Source: Ditylenchus dipsaci (taxonomy: Eukaryota; Nematoda; Chromadorea; Rhabditida; Anguinidae). From it: a stretch of DNA of 64,000 bases. The stretch is taken from positions 351,568 to 415,567 of the forward strand of contig SADC01000007.1 in the NCBI GenBank assembly GCA_004194705.1, in the 5' to 3' direction. Below the pieces are notes generated by a model. It was not told the DNA's origin and searched no databases. It worked only from the letters and a program-made list of their open reading frames with translations. Shown here one piece after another: positions 45,930 to 56,996 of this stretch (its first letter is position 1; the number at the start of each line of letters is the position of its first letter). Made by a program: the position numbers and the translations under genes.

Positions 45930-46560
45930 TAACTAGCGTGCCTCCATCAGCTCAAACTGTCCATCGGGAATCGGACCGTGCTCCTTAAAGCATGCAATTG
46001 GTCGTCCTAGCTTCCGTCATGGAACATCGTAATCCCGCAGTCTGAAGAGAAAAAGTCTTGGTTAGCAAAAAAACAAAAAGCAAACCATTGAATGACTTTG
46101 CAATTGCTTCTGTTGGCAATGAATCCCACGCGTCCACGATCCACTGCAGATAGACATCCATCGAGGGCGTTTTCGGATTGCCGCCAGTTGTCCACTCTTT
46201 CTGCGCATCATTCGACATCCATCAGTCGTAGCTTTTCTTGATCTGCGCTTTGAAGGCCATTCACGAGACATCTGGGCCTAAACTACTTTCAAGTAAACTG
46301 AAACAAATTTTAAGTGTAAACCTGGATGAATTTTGTGCATCCGCCTGGAACCACTTGCTTTCGATTAACTCCAAACTTGACGGCAGCTTTTGCTTTATTG
46401 TTGTCTTTTGCAACCTTGACGACCTTCAGTTTATATTCGCAGAGTAAGACTTTTGCTTTCGTGGTGCTTTGCCTTCCTCGTTTTTGCCTTCGCAGCAACT
46501 CCTGACTTGTACGATTTCCTCTTCAGAACCACTTCCGTAGTTTGCGATACACTCCATCTT
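45930..46560 (-). pseudogene. Pogo-like transposase with the middle deleted
   Basis: The minus strand keeps an N-terminal helix-turn-helix block, EYKLKVVKVAKDNNKAKAAV then KFGVNRKQV (46370-46460), like the Brinker/pogo DNA-binding domain. After a gap comes the distal MDVYLQWIVDAWDSLPTEAI then AKSF and GPIPDGQFELMEAR (about 45930-46190). The DDE core between them is gone. A protein of this shape could bind element ends without cutting; frame breaks make even that unlikely here. Confidence 0.7.
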
Positions 46561-46766
46561 ACTCTAAATAAAAGATAAGACCAAAAAATTACGACAAGAA
46601 AAATTGCGATCAGCAAAAAAACCAGCAAAAAAACTACAGTTTTATGAAAGGGGCGGGAAGGGCTCTTATTAGGTCATGGGCTCTTATTTTTCAACCTCCC
46701 TCCAAGGGGGGCTCTTATTAGGACATGGGTCTTAATAGACATGGGCTCTCATTAGAGGTAATACGG

Positions 46767-47111
46767 TATACTATATCGAGAGTAGACTGCAATAAGTCTT
46801 GTGGCCCTTGATCTGCGCTACAACGTACAGGGTGGCCCGAAAAAAACCTGAAAATTTTTCTCAAGGGCTTCGCGGCACCGTCTGAAATAAAGATTTTTTG
46901 GTGCAAGCAAGGATGTTTAAATAACGGTGTGAGGCCGGTACCGAGTCCTCTCATTCTGCCGTAGTCTTAGGTCTAGCTCTCGTAGCATGAGATTAACGCG
47001 GCTTGCTGCACAGGCTAACTCACTAAGTGTTGCTTCCCATATGTTGCTTGCCTTGAAGCTGACCTTATGACCTAAGACTGCAACCGTCCATCCTTGTTAC
47101 ACCGAATTCAA
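46767..47111. other. No gene; mariner-like end at 46828
   Basis: TA then CAGGGTGGCCCGAAAAAAAC at 46828, with CGGCACCGTCTG following, resembles the ends near 34100 and 56398. The rest (46960-47100) is unique. Confidence 0.45.
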
Positions 47112-47138
47112 TGGCTGTAGTAAATGAAGTTGTTTAAT

Positions 47139-49696
47139 TAGAGATAGAAAGTGGGGACCAAGCAAGATTCCAAGACAAGATTTTTGACCGAAGTTTTGAC
47201 CAAGACCAAGACCAAGATTTTCGAAAACGCCAAGCAAGATCTTGGCCAATCTTGGCCAAAAACCAAGATTAATAGTAACAAATTTTTATAGCAAAACTCG
47301 TGGCTAGTGATATATAATTTTTTTACGCACTATGTTTCCCTGTTCTTTATCTTGTGCTTTTTATATTGTTTGATGTGTTTTCAAGGTCTTCATACTTTAG
47401 ATGAGTGATATCTGGAAGATTGGTCTTTTCTCAAAAATTTCGGTAGTGAAGCTCAGTGTGAAGCTTGCCAAAAAACTATTAAGATGACAAAATCATGGAA
47501 CTAATGGACTGTTTGTGCACGCTAAAGACTCATGCCGAATATGCTGCTAAGTTGAAGGAAATTGGAGAAAAGCAAGCATCTGTAAAGAACTCAATGGAAC
47601 AGTTGTAAAAATTTCTGCCAAAGGGTATGATTTTTTGCGCTCATTCGAGTTATAGATTGTCACTTTTATATAGGTGAGCTCTCTTCTCTAGACAAAAGGT
47701 TGTTCATTACATTGCATGTGCTAATCTACCGTTCTTCACTGTCGATCAGCCTACGTTTAAGCTTCTTCTAGCTCTATCTGACCGAGACAGTCTAAAAGTT
47801 TGATGACATTTCAATACATTTCAGCAAGTCAAACATTTTTTTGTAGGATACCATCACTATGCTGACTGGTGTGCTTCCGCGAATGTACGAAATGGTCAAA
47901 ACTAGGGTCAAAGTACTTATAAAGGATTGTCCAGTTCTTTCCTTCACTTCGATTTGTGGTCAGGCCCTACTGAGTCTTTCATCAGGTTTTTTATGCAAAG
48001 ATTTAAAGATTACCTATGTTCCTTTAGCCTAACTGCGCACGGAATCAATTCAAAGGAACGTATCAAATTTGTGTTATGCGTCGAGCCGTTTTCTGGCAAT
48101 CACAACTTGAGACAATTGGAGATAGGTAAACAAGATGCTAGAAAGTGTTTATTCCGTTCGAAAAGTGTCACGTGTTTTTGCGAGATGAGGTGCTAATATG
48201 CGGAAGTATCCTTCAGTTCTTTGATAATTTGTGATTTTTTGACTAATTTTACAGGCCTTTGAAACCGAGGGTACCTGCATGCAAACTGCGCGCGCATAAA
48301 CTAAATTTGTGGTCAGCAAATCGATATTCGAGGAGCCAAACATTTCGGGCGAGTGCTCTTGTGGGTCACTTCAAGCATTCCCTGTTGGCTCGTGATCGAC
48401 TGAAAGCTGAACAAAAGGCACTCGATCTTCCACAGCATACTTTGAAGCAGGTAATATTTAAGAAACCAGGCACATTTTATCACAATTTTGTAGGATGAGC
48501 CTACGCGGGGAATTCTTCGTACTATATGTGTCGGTCTCTCGAAGAACAGCAAAAATCTATCGAGATGTACTTAATGCGTTGGGATAAGACGGATCTGAAC
48601 CTCAATTCGGAAGACTGGTCTATCGTCAAAAAGCTGGTTTCACTGTTGGATCTCTAGAGTCTGCGTCCAAACAGATGTGCAGAGCAGATGAACCGATTTC
48701 GATACAGTTTCCTATCGCGAGAGCTTTAACAAGAGATATATACGACATTTCCGACCCCAAGCTGCAACAAATTCGAATCAGCCTGCTCGGTCTACTTGGT
48801 GAGAAATTCAACGTGGAATACGAAAAGTAGTTAACTAATTTTTCTCCTTAATCTCATTCATCTATTCTTTTTTAGGATCCATGGGTTATCAATGTTTCTG
48901 GACCTCGCTTCAAGGACAGGATTGCTTCTAGAAAGGCCGAATTTCAGCACATGTTGCAGCGTGGATCAGTGAGAATGTAGACAGGATGAAGAGGCACCAT
49001 ATGTTGAAGAAACAGGTAAAATAACTTCACGACAGAACCATTGTATATGTTTTGATTTCAAGAGGTTCAATCCCCGATGCCAAAGCGTCATCAATCCTTC
49101 TTTGGACGGCACAGCCAATTGTTCGAGGATGGTTTCGGTCAACAATCCCTTTCAGTCGATTCGGCAATGATAGAATTACAGGCTTTCAATAAACGCAAGT
49201 GCATTGACCCGGAAGAAGATCCCCTCCAGTTTTGGAAGTAATGCTTAAGGAGATTTTTGAAATATTTCCAACTATCGATTACTTAGGCAAACGAACTCAG
49301 TTATCCGACTCTCGCTAAGCTTGCACGCCGTTATCTCTCAGCTCCAGCCACAGCCAGCCAAGCGAGCAAATATTCTCCGTTGCAAGAGATGTGTACGATT
49401 ACAGGAGAGTAATTTGAGCAGAAAAGGCGGAAATGCTTATATTTCTGAATAGAGCTTTGCCAGTTATCAATTTTTGTTATTGAAGTTACTTGTTGTGAGA
49501 AGTTTTGTATCTACGGTACAGATTAATAAAATAGGTTATTGGTATATTTGTAAATTTTGCCTACAAGATTGGCCAGAAAACCAAGACCAAGACCAGATTT
49601 CTAGAAATGACCAAGCAAATCCCAGACAAGATTTTCAGTCAAAATTGGGCAAGACAAGACAAAATCTTGGCCAAGATCTTGTCTTTTCTATCTCTA
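47139..49696. mobile_element. hAT transposon, full-length but decayed
   Basis: TAGAGATAGAAA at the left and its complement at the right. Subterminal CCAAGACCAAGA / TTGGCCAAGATCTTG words lie on both sides. The flanks GTTGTTTAAT and GTTGTAATT suggest an imperfect target duplication. It carries a broken plus-strand transposase. Confidence 0.75.
47400..49470 (+). pseudogene. hAT transposase with many frame breaks
   Basis: In order: BED finger SFLKNFGSEAQCEACQKTIK (about 47420-47480) with LKTHAEYAAKLKEIGEKQAS (47520-47585); a middle block with FHFDLWSGPTESFI and FSLTAHGINSKERIKFVL (47940-48080), matching the hAT T-x-D-x-W and T-A-H region; GLFSDERTS-free linker exons with short introns; and a C-terminal QIFSVARDVYDYRRS then SAEKAEMLIFLNRALPV (49370-49450). 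Every block is recognisable but stop codons and shifts separate them. At least some gaps are GT-AG introns. Confidence 0.75.
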
Positions 49697-50194
49697 GTTG
49701 TAATTACCCCATGCCCTTTACCGCTGGGGTAATTACCCTGCTGTAATTACCCTTATCCCGTAGTAAATAAGCTGGGGCAAGTACCCCCAAATCAAGGGTA
49801 ATTACCCCAACTTTTGAGGTATATAACCCCAACCTGCTAATAAAGTGTTAATTGATTTCCCGGTTCTTTCTTTTTTCTCAGTCTTCTGCCAAATCTGATT
49901 GACTATCTGGTCCGAAAAATCGCAAAATTTTGACTTTACCAGTAGTAGGCAAAGATCATACGTTCAGATCAATTTTAAGTTCAGATCAATTTTATTAACA
50001 TTTTTCCTAAATTTCCCCTCAACAAAGCTATTCTAAGCCCTTCTAAACCAGTGTGCAAGGTTCTGGTGTGATTTCGAATGTTCGGAATTCCAGTTGTGGA
50101 TTCAGATCGTCAGATCGGAATGTATAAAAGATTAATTTTGATGTAATTTATTCACGCCTTCATCAGATTCACAATGTCAATCCAAGCCTCAACC

Positions 50195-50450
50195 TGATTC
50201 ACATGATAATTTAGGCGTCAATCTAATTCACATGTAAAATCCCGTGTAAAATTTACATGTTAATTCACATGTTAAATTTAAAATTCAAAAACGCGGGAAA
50301 CTTAAGTTGAACCTAATAATTCAAGCGACAATTCACGCGTCAATGTGATTCGCGTGTAAAATTTACATGTAAAATTCTCATGTAAAATCACGTCTTAAAA
50401 TTTACTGGTCAATTTACGTGTCAATATGATTCACATGTAAAATTCACATC
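50195..50450. repeat. ACATGTAAAATTTACATGTTAA word array
   Basis: Irregular palindromic words ATTCACATGTAAAA and TTCACGTGTAAAA repeat about ten times; ACATGT is self-complementary. Confidence 0.6.
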
Positions 50451-50804
50451 CACCATCCCTCTTCTACTGGATATGCCATTTAGGCCAATTGGGTACTGTA
50501 TTTAATGTAGACCTTACTCTATATCTGCCACTTTTTCTAATCTTTTGGATTAAAGTGAAACGTCTGTTTCAAGAATCGGGTAAGAGACAGTGATAAGGTG
50601 GTTCTTGTCGGTTATCGGGACTAACTTGGTTTATGCATCGAAGAGTCCCAGAAACAGTTCCAAATTAATTTAATAGCCTTTGTTTATTAATTCTCTTTCT
50701 ACAGAAACATACCAAACGAACAACATTATCGAGAACATAGAGAGGCACATTGGAGGATACAGACGAGCAATATCACAGAGAAGTTCGATAAAACATTGTA
50801 ATAC

Positions 50805-51115
50805 AGCAAAAAATGTCAAAATTCCCTTTTTAACGTCTGGCCATAAAAGTGGCCTTCTTTTATTTCCTTCCCTCCCAATACAGCCCTTAATCCCTTTAAA
50901 ATTCAAAAGGCGCCAATTTAAAAAATATTTTTTTTTTCAAAATTTTCTAAAATTTTACTTTGAGGGACCAAGGCAATTCGCAAAAATTTTTTTTTCACTT
51001 TCACAGAATCTGTTGATCATTTCCCGTAAAAATCCGGGTCGAGAAACACAAATATGCAATCGGATTTTAAAAATTCACGAAAGTAGGTCAGCCGTGGGGG
51101 GGGGGCAAGTGAAGT
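50805..51115 (+). repeat. Dispersed repeat R1, copy 2
   Basis: Same orientation as 25560-25870 with the shared TCCCAATACAGCCCTTA and GTAAAAATCCGGGTCGAG stretches. Confidence 0.7.
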
Positions 51116-51311
51116 GTTACCGCCACCAGAATTCCTCAAGATAAGAGATTAGGTGATGACGGTCGATTGCCGCTTCCTTGCATATGCCCGTTTTCCTTTC
51201 GCACCACTTAATAGAAGTCAATTCGAAAGCCCAGCTGTAGAGAAAGCATATGATCGATTCAAAAGAAAGTCGTGTGTCCTCATAGACAGGTTAACAACGG
51301 AATAGAAAACA

Positions 51312-51545
51312 TCAAAAGTAAATAACTACCTGGAACCAATTGTCTCGTCTCATATTTATCTTTTCCAGACACGCCTTTACGTTACACTTCCAGAAAACTC
51401 TTGTCCCGAAGTAAAGCTTCATCGGATGAGCATTTGTGCAACTTCTGCTAGAAGTAAGTAGTCCACGCTTATGAAGAAACTTAGCGCTGGCTTTTTCCCC
51501 TTTCGGCAAATCCGGAATGTGGTCTGAAAAATATCAACAATAAAA
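51312..51545 (-). pseudogene. Merlin-like transposase, N-terminal zinc-ribbon exon
   Basis: The minus frame reads AKFLHKRGLLTSSRSC then FWKCNVKACLEKINMRRDNW, the zinc-ribbon start of ISXO2/Merlin transposases (W-x-C...C-x...R-x-x-x-W-F). The catalytic part does not follow clearly. Confidence 0.55.
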
Positions 51546-53129
51546 GAGCTGGAACGTACTAAAAAATACAAATTTTTGTTGCAGAAACGGACAGTGTAGG
51601 AGCCTTTTGCACACGAATCCAGGAGTTGAGAAAAACGCTGTCTTATTTTTTTCGACATTCACAGAGATCTAAGACAAACGATATACCATACCCAAATAAA
51701 AACGGTAATATTACGACTGAATTTAAAAAGCGCAGTATTGAAATTGAAAGACTATTTGAATTGATAAATTATGGCGCAAGTTTAAAAATTGCTCATGAAC
51801 CACATGTGTGACAAGGTAGTCCCGATAACCGACAAGAACCCTTAACAGTTATGTGGTTAAAACAGCGAGTGCCTGTAAATGTTTTATGCTGCGGTTTCAC
51901 CAGTTATCCGCGTAAAGTTACTTGATTAAGATTATACTCATCTTACGCTGATGGCCTTAATTTAAAGATCACTAATTTATCCGGGTGGCCCAAAGTGCGC
52001 TGGTAAAGAAGGTCTTTTGAGTGGCACATTCATGACACGGACGAATCTTCCAATCGTCGTTGTTCTGAAATACATTCTTGAACCCTACTCGAAATGCATT
52101 CAGGACAAAGAGAATCGAGCAGCAAAAAATCGCTGAAGAGATTGAACTTTCTACTCACAGCGCAGCGCTTGGAACCAATTCTGCAGACGGGTGGCTTACT
52201 GGGCAGTTCAAAAACGTGCTAAGCCAATTGTAGGATGCGGAGACATTGTATGTCTTTTGTTTTTACAATTGTAAACTACGTTTATGAGGCTTCTGTGCAG
52301 GTGGAGATTGACGAGAGCAAGTTCGGAAAAAGAAAGTACAATCGGGGACCAGGGTTCGACAAATGTGCCCTAAAGGGCACATTCAGGGCACATCGTATTT
52401 TTGAAAAAAAATGTGCCCTACAAAGGGCACAATGTGCCTTTATAGGGCACATTTTTTTGGCGCAAAATTTATGTGCTCTTTTTAGGGCACAATGTGCCTT
52501 TTGTAGGGCACATTTTTTGGCGCAAACTTATGTGCCCTTTTTAGGGCACATTATCCAAAAAATGTGCCCTTTTCAAGACAAAATGTGCCCTTTTATTTTT
52601 TAAGTTTTTTTCAATTTTTCATGTTTTTTCTAATTTTTTCTAATTTATTGTGTTTTCTGACCATTAGTGTTTTTTTACAGTTTTATCTATATTTCGGGCC
52701 TATACATGGTTGAAATAGTTGACAGTAAAGATACTTTAATAATCATGGTAAATATCAGTGTTTGCATGCAAATGAGCATCTCATTTCAAGGTCATTATTT
52801 CGTTGCTTTAAAGCGGCTCTTTTCTTAGCAGCATGCCGCATGCGGTTGCGAACACACATCCATAAAGCAATCAATAAGACCATAATAAGAACCTGAAGAG
52901 GCGTATTTTCTCGCCACCTCTCAGGCGAGTCACACTCACCTATTGAAAAGGGGGGGGTCGATTGCTAACTTTATTTATTCAAGCACTACTATTAAACATT
53001 ACAACTCCACAGCAAAACATTTCGATCACATCACTACTAATTTCACTAAGTGGTTCATTAAATCTTCTTCCAGATCTAGTCCCACAAATACACTGCTCTG
53101 GCTCTCGCTTTTACCAACTAACTTTTCTT

Positions 53130-53285
53130 AGCTGGCTTGACTGGCTTGGACTTGGGATAGGGCGGGTTTGGCTCTCTACTGGCTTGACTGGCTTGGACTT
53201 GGGATAGGGGGGTTTGGCTCTCTCAACTGGTTGGCTGGCTTGGACTGGGGATAGGGCGGGTTTGGCTCTCTCAACTGGCTTGGCT
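53130..53285. repeat. About 55-base tandem repeat
   Basis: Three units containing GGGATAGGGCGGGTTTGGCT and CTCTCAACTGGCTTG within the foldback interior. Confidence 0.75.
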
Positions 53286-53446
53286 CCCCAATCAATAATA
53301 ATGGTTTAGATCACATTCCACCACCTCAAACCATTTCCACCTAAGCCATAAGTCAGCCAACTAACAAGTGTTGCTTTTGAGTTCAGCCATGCTGCAGCTG
53401 TGGAAAACCACTCCACACCGCCCAACTAGCAATACCAGTTCCAACG

Positions 53447-53662
53447 GAGGATACCTCCACCAGATTTAAAGCCTTGACAGTTTCCTTTGTTTTTGTTGTC
53501 GGGCTTGCTTCCACCTTCACTGGCAGTATCACCAGATACTGATCGCCCATCATTCGAGTTCCCATCGCTAGAGGAGGTGCCCATTGTTGCCCGGCCACCA
53601 CCTCTACCTGATCTACGTTTCGCTTGAGCATGAACATTTTTCTTAACAACATTACTGAAATT
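53447..53662 (-). CDS. Exon-like Gly/Ser-rich ORF inside the foldback
   Basis: On the minus strand an acceptor (GAGTAAATTTCAG) is followed by about 70 open codons: NVVKKNVHAQAKRRSGRGGG, then a Ser/Asp/Gly-rich stretch and GGGILRWNWYC before a stop. The composition is protein-like. I do not recognise a family. It opposes the ORF at 54239-54678, so the interior carries two coding scraps. Confidence 0.35.
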
Positions 53663-54238
53663 TACTCGTTTTTCAAAGGTCAAATAAAGAAAAATGCCGT
53701 TTTATGAATAAAGCAAGCTCTTCTTTGCTGAAAAGTGCCATCTTTTTTAGTTTCAGAAAGAGAAGTTAAGTAGTTCCATAGTGACTTAACACTCGGCGGG
53801 GGATTGTAACCACACTAGAATAGACTCAGAATTAACGCTAAATCCCTAGCGATAAAGACAAAGTTTTTTTTTTTTCAAATTTGACATTTTACAAAAAATC
53901 CTCTAAAATTTCGTGGAAGCGCATATTGCAAAAAAGGTTACTTGAATACGCACCTTGAAAAATCGTCATGCTAGAAAATAGTAAAAGATATAAAGTTTCT
54001 ATAAAATATCAGAAATTTCAGAAAAGAAATTTCAGAAATCAGAAAGTTCGTTATTGTCGGTCAAAAGATGGCTTTTTCAGTTTTAACTATCTATTAATAG
54101 TTAAAATTTAAATCTTTCAAAAACTCCCGTCGCCAAATTTTGTGAAATACATTAAGATCTATTTGGGAATGCTTCTGAATTATTTTGCTTACCTTGAGCT
54201 GAAGAAGAAAACTTGATTTTTCACATCATTGTTCTCAG

Positions 54239-54678
54239 CGAGCCCATAAAGGGCGACACAGATGAAGAAGGCGAAGCAGATGATAATGATGGTAGTGAGA
54301 ATAAAACAGGTCTTGTACTTGGAGTCTTGGGGATTTCAGTGTTGACCGAGATTTTGCTGGCTTGGCTTGGATTGAGAATCATTCTCTTGGTAGAAATATA
54401 GCCGTTTCACCTCCTGAATTCTTTGTGATGCGTCTTTGATGCTTCACTATCTTGCTAATTATTTTTAAGAAACAATCGTCGAAGCGATTGAAAACCCCGG
54501 TCAAGATGAGCACAGCATGACAATTGACGGCGAAATTCCGGGCTCACATTTTGCACCAAATACAGAAAATGGAGCATTTGAATCCAACTTGAAGAGATCA
54601 ATATTAGTCTCAACTTTGCCTACAGCACCTCCAGCTCCGATTTCACAACAAGTAATTCCCAAAAAATCCCCGAAATAA
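54239..54678 (+). CDS. Two-exon C-terminal gene fragment inside the foldback
   Basis: Exons 54239-54309 and 54470-54678 join in frame over a GT-AG intron after a good acceptor (CATTGTTCTCAG). The first is acidic (KGDTDEEGEADDNDGSENK). The second reads TIVEAIENPGQDEHSMTIDG and ends PAPISQQVIPKKSPK with TAA. Ninety-odd open codons with correct splicing phase argue for a genuine gene end, not chance. No family recognised. It could be a captured host gene or an element-encoded accessory protein. Confidence 0.4.
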
Positions 54679-56163
54679 TGACCTTGAAATGAGAATGCTC
54701 AATTTGCATGCAAAACACTGATATTTACCATGTTATTAAAGTATTCTTACTGTCAACTATTTAACCATGTATAGGCCGAAATATAGATAAACTGTAAAAA
54801 ACACTAATGATCAGAAACACAATAAAATTAGAAAAAATTAGAAAAAACATGAAAAATTGAAAAAAACTTAAAAAATAAAAAGGCACATTTTGTCTTGAAA
54901 GGGCACATTTTTTGGATAATGTGCCCTAAAAAGGGCACATAAATTTTGCGCCAAAAAATGTGCCCTACAAAGGGCACATTTGCCCTTTGTAGGGCACATT
55001 TTTTTGTCAACTATGAAAATCAAAAAAAAGGGCACATTGTTACCCAAAAGGGCACATTTGTCGAACCTGTCGGGGACACCGAGTCTAGGGTCATGGGTTT
55101 TCGGCGGCATTTCGCGTAACTCCGGTGTAGTCTTCATGGTGCAGGTGCAGAAGCGCGACAAGCCACTCTGTTGCCACTCATTCGTCATTGTATTTTGCCC
55201 CAAACTTTGCCCCCCTCCGGCTTCTCAAGTTACGGAGCATATTCCCGAACAAATCAGAAACGTTAGATTTTATTTTGCTTCACTTTTTCAGTTCCGCTAC
55301 CTTGTAGCTTCGTGTGCATTTTAGGCTGTCCATACAAACGCTATTGAGTCAATATGAGGCGCGGCAAAAAGGATGGTGTTTCGAATGCCAGGCATTCATA
55401 ACCGTACCCATCTGCGAGGTGATTTGGCGAAGTATCTGTTTGTGAAGCATTGTCGCGTGAAAAATTTGTAAGTTTTGCTATTTTGTTCTGAAAACACGTT
55501 ATATTGACTTTTTGCAGGGATCCATTCCTGCAAATGCTAAAGGATTTCCAACAAGCCTATGCGAGCGGAGAAGATTTGAATTACACCATACTTGACGAAG
55601 AATCAAATGTGGAAGATGTGTTTGAAGTCGTCAACGAAAATAGGCAGCGTTCAAGTTATTCTGACAGGAGTGAAGATGAGGGTGATGTGCAGGTGGAACT
55701 CGTACCGGAAGTTATGATCAACTTGGAAAAAAATGAGCAGTCAATAGAAGAAGTTTGTTTTTGTCTTATTTGCAGTTGATATAATAATGTGCGAAAAGAT
55801 GAAGCAATGAATATATTTAGTTCTTTGCGGGTGACGAGGTAATGGCTTCATGGTATCTTCTGCAAGGGCGTGAGGAGAATCGAAAATGGGTTCGCTACAT
55901 AAGAAACTCTATCCTGCCGTCATCACCAATGTTTGAATGAAGGGGTCCAGTTGCGTTGGTCGAAAAATAATGAGAAAACTGGCTTTGTTCCTGTTGGTGA
56001 AGCGGAAGAATCGAATGTTCTTGAATGAATAATGATAAGCTTGTGTTCAATGAAATAATGTAATCCTTCTTTGTGTGTAAAAAAGATGTTTATAATAAAT
56101 ACTACTGATAACTAAACCTCTATTTTTAAAGTAGGAGTGGGGTTTAATTGGATATGACGACTA

Positions 56164-56262
56164 AGTTCTGGCGAATGGGGCCCTAGGGTTCTGCGAATGG
56201 GGCCCTAGGGTTCTGGCGAATGGGCCCCTAGGGTTCTGGCGAGTGGGGCCAAAAGTTCTGTT
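56164..56262. repeat. 24-base tandem repeat GTTCTGGCGAATGGGGCCCTA
   Basis: Four imperfect copies. Each contains GGGCCC. Confidence 0.75.
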
Positions 56263-56344
56263 GCTCCAAATGTTCATATACCATTCAATCGAGAAATTCC
56301 AGGGCTACAAAATGACATATTGTTTAAAAAAAAGTAAAATAAAA

Positions 56345-56398
56345 AAATTGCCGGACGGTGCCCTTGAAGCGTAGGGGTTTTTTTTGGGACACCCTGTA
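56345..56398. repeat. Solitary mariner-like end
   Basis: CCGGACGGTGCCCTTGAAGC, a T-run and GGGACACCCTG then TA. The same end type occurs near 34114 and, inverted, at 46828. Confidence 0.55.
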
Positions 56399-56399
56399 T

Positions 56400-56996
56400 A
56401 ATAATTGCTTCGCCTGATAAAGTACGTCTTGCAGTTATTTCAGATCAATAAAGTCAATTTTTGTGAAGTAAGGAAAATTTTACACTCGATGCCCCTCAGG
56501 GCCTAAAAAAGTAGGCGTAATTACCCCAGGGCATATTCATTTACTACTAGCTGGGGTTAAGGGTAATTACCCCCAAAAAATCGGGGTATGTTCATTCACT
56601 ACGCGGTGGAGGTAATCACCCCATTTCGGGGGTGATTACCACCGGGATATTCATTTACTACCAGCCAATGAGAAAATGAAAGAGCATGATGAAAAAAAAA
56701 CAATAAATAAATGCGACACGCAAAATTTTGATGGCTGTAACTGTCCCAATTAAGATGCTTAAATGTCTAAATTCGAACAACATATTCTGATACAATTATT
56801 CAAATTTTTGTTGTAATTTTCGAAATATTTTCGTACCAGCACGTAGCGCTTGATCTTGGCGTTTAAACAAGCTATCAAACACTGCTACATGACTTTAGAA
56901 ATGAAAAAATTCAAATAAAACAGTGTTAATTTTGAAAGAATTCAGGTTTTTGGGCCACCATGTAGTGTAAAAATGTTTTTATAGTGCCCTACGATA
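56400..56996. other. Outer-arm words, otherwise no gene
   Basis: 56515-56675 carries the GGTAATTACCCC words of the possible outer element. 56676-56996 is unique AT-rich DNA. Confidence 0.4.

Larger units (their letters stand above)
44140..46766. mobile_element. Family-P pogo-like element, copy 6, with nested foldback
   Basis: TA-flanked; CCGTATTACCTCTAATGAG to its complement. Subterminal GGGCTCTTATT words. A foldback is inserted at 44168-45632 and a deleted transposase gene lies in the right half. Confidence 0.8.
50597..51838. mobile_element. TIR element with Merlin zinc-ribbon remnant
   Basis: GGTTCTTGTCGGTTATCGGG at the left pairs with CCCGATAACCGACAAGAACC at the right. It contains a copy of repeat R1 (50805-51115) and a minus-strand Merlin-like N-terminal exon near the right end. 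Confidence 0.65.
52350..55069. mobile_element. hAT-type foldback, word GTGCCCTTTGTAGGGCAC, carrying coding pieces
   Basis: The ends CAGGGTTCGACAAATGTGCC and complement are flanked by a perfect 8-bp duplication TCGGGGAC (52342-52349 and 55070-55077). Each arm is about 350-400 bases of GGGCACATTT words and AT-rich DNA ending at GTTTGCATGCAAA. The 1.9-kb interior is not repetitive and holds exon-like ORFs on both strands. Confidence 0.9.
51960..55780 (+). pseudogene. Merlin (ISXO2-like) transposase split by a foldback insertion
   Basis: Left part: PKCAGKEGLLSGTFMTRTNL near 52000, then GCGDI joined over a GT-AG intron (52248-52301) to VEIDESKFGKRKYNRG (52302-52349), the first catalytic motif of Merlin/ISXO2 DDE enzymes. 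Right part, after the foldback: SWVFGGISRNSGVVF from about 55107, HNRTHLRGDLAKYLFVKHCR near 55400, and an acidic C-terminal exon from 55519. The foldback went in just after IDESKFGKRKYNRG. Independent frame breaks on the right side show the copy was decayed anyway. Merlin uses 8-9-bp duplications; its own ends were not resolved. Confidence 0.75.
47112..56675. mobile_element. Possible outer inverted-repeat element hosting a stack of insertions
   Basis: GGCTGTAGTAAATGAA at 47112 and GGTAATTACCCC words at 49700-49820 are mirrored at 56515-56675 (GGGGTGATTACC, TTCATTTACTACCAGCC). The hAT copy at 47139-49696 sits within the left arm. If the two arms belong together the element spans 9.5 kb and holds hAT, two Merlin-like copies and a hAT-type foldback. 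No target duplication resolved. Confidence 0.45.

Noticed and set aside
50670..51144. 154-residue plus frame as a gene
   Set aside because: It crosses dispersed repeat R1; only a short stretch before it resembles transposase sequence and too weakly to call.
52379..55203. Frames reading repeated CALFRAQCAF
   Set aside because: Translations of the GGGCACATTT words of the foldback arms.
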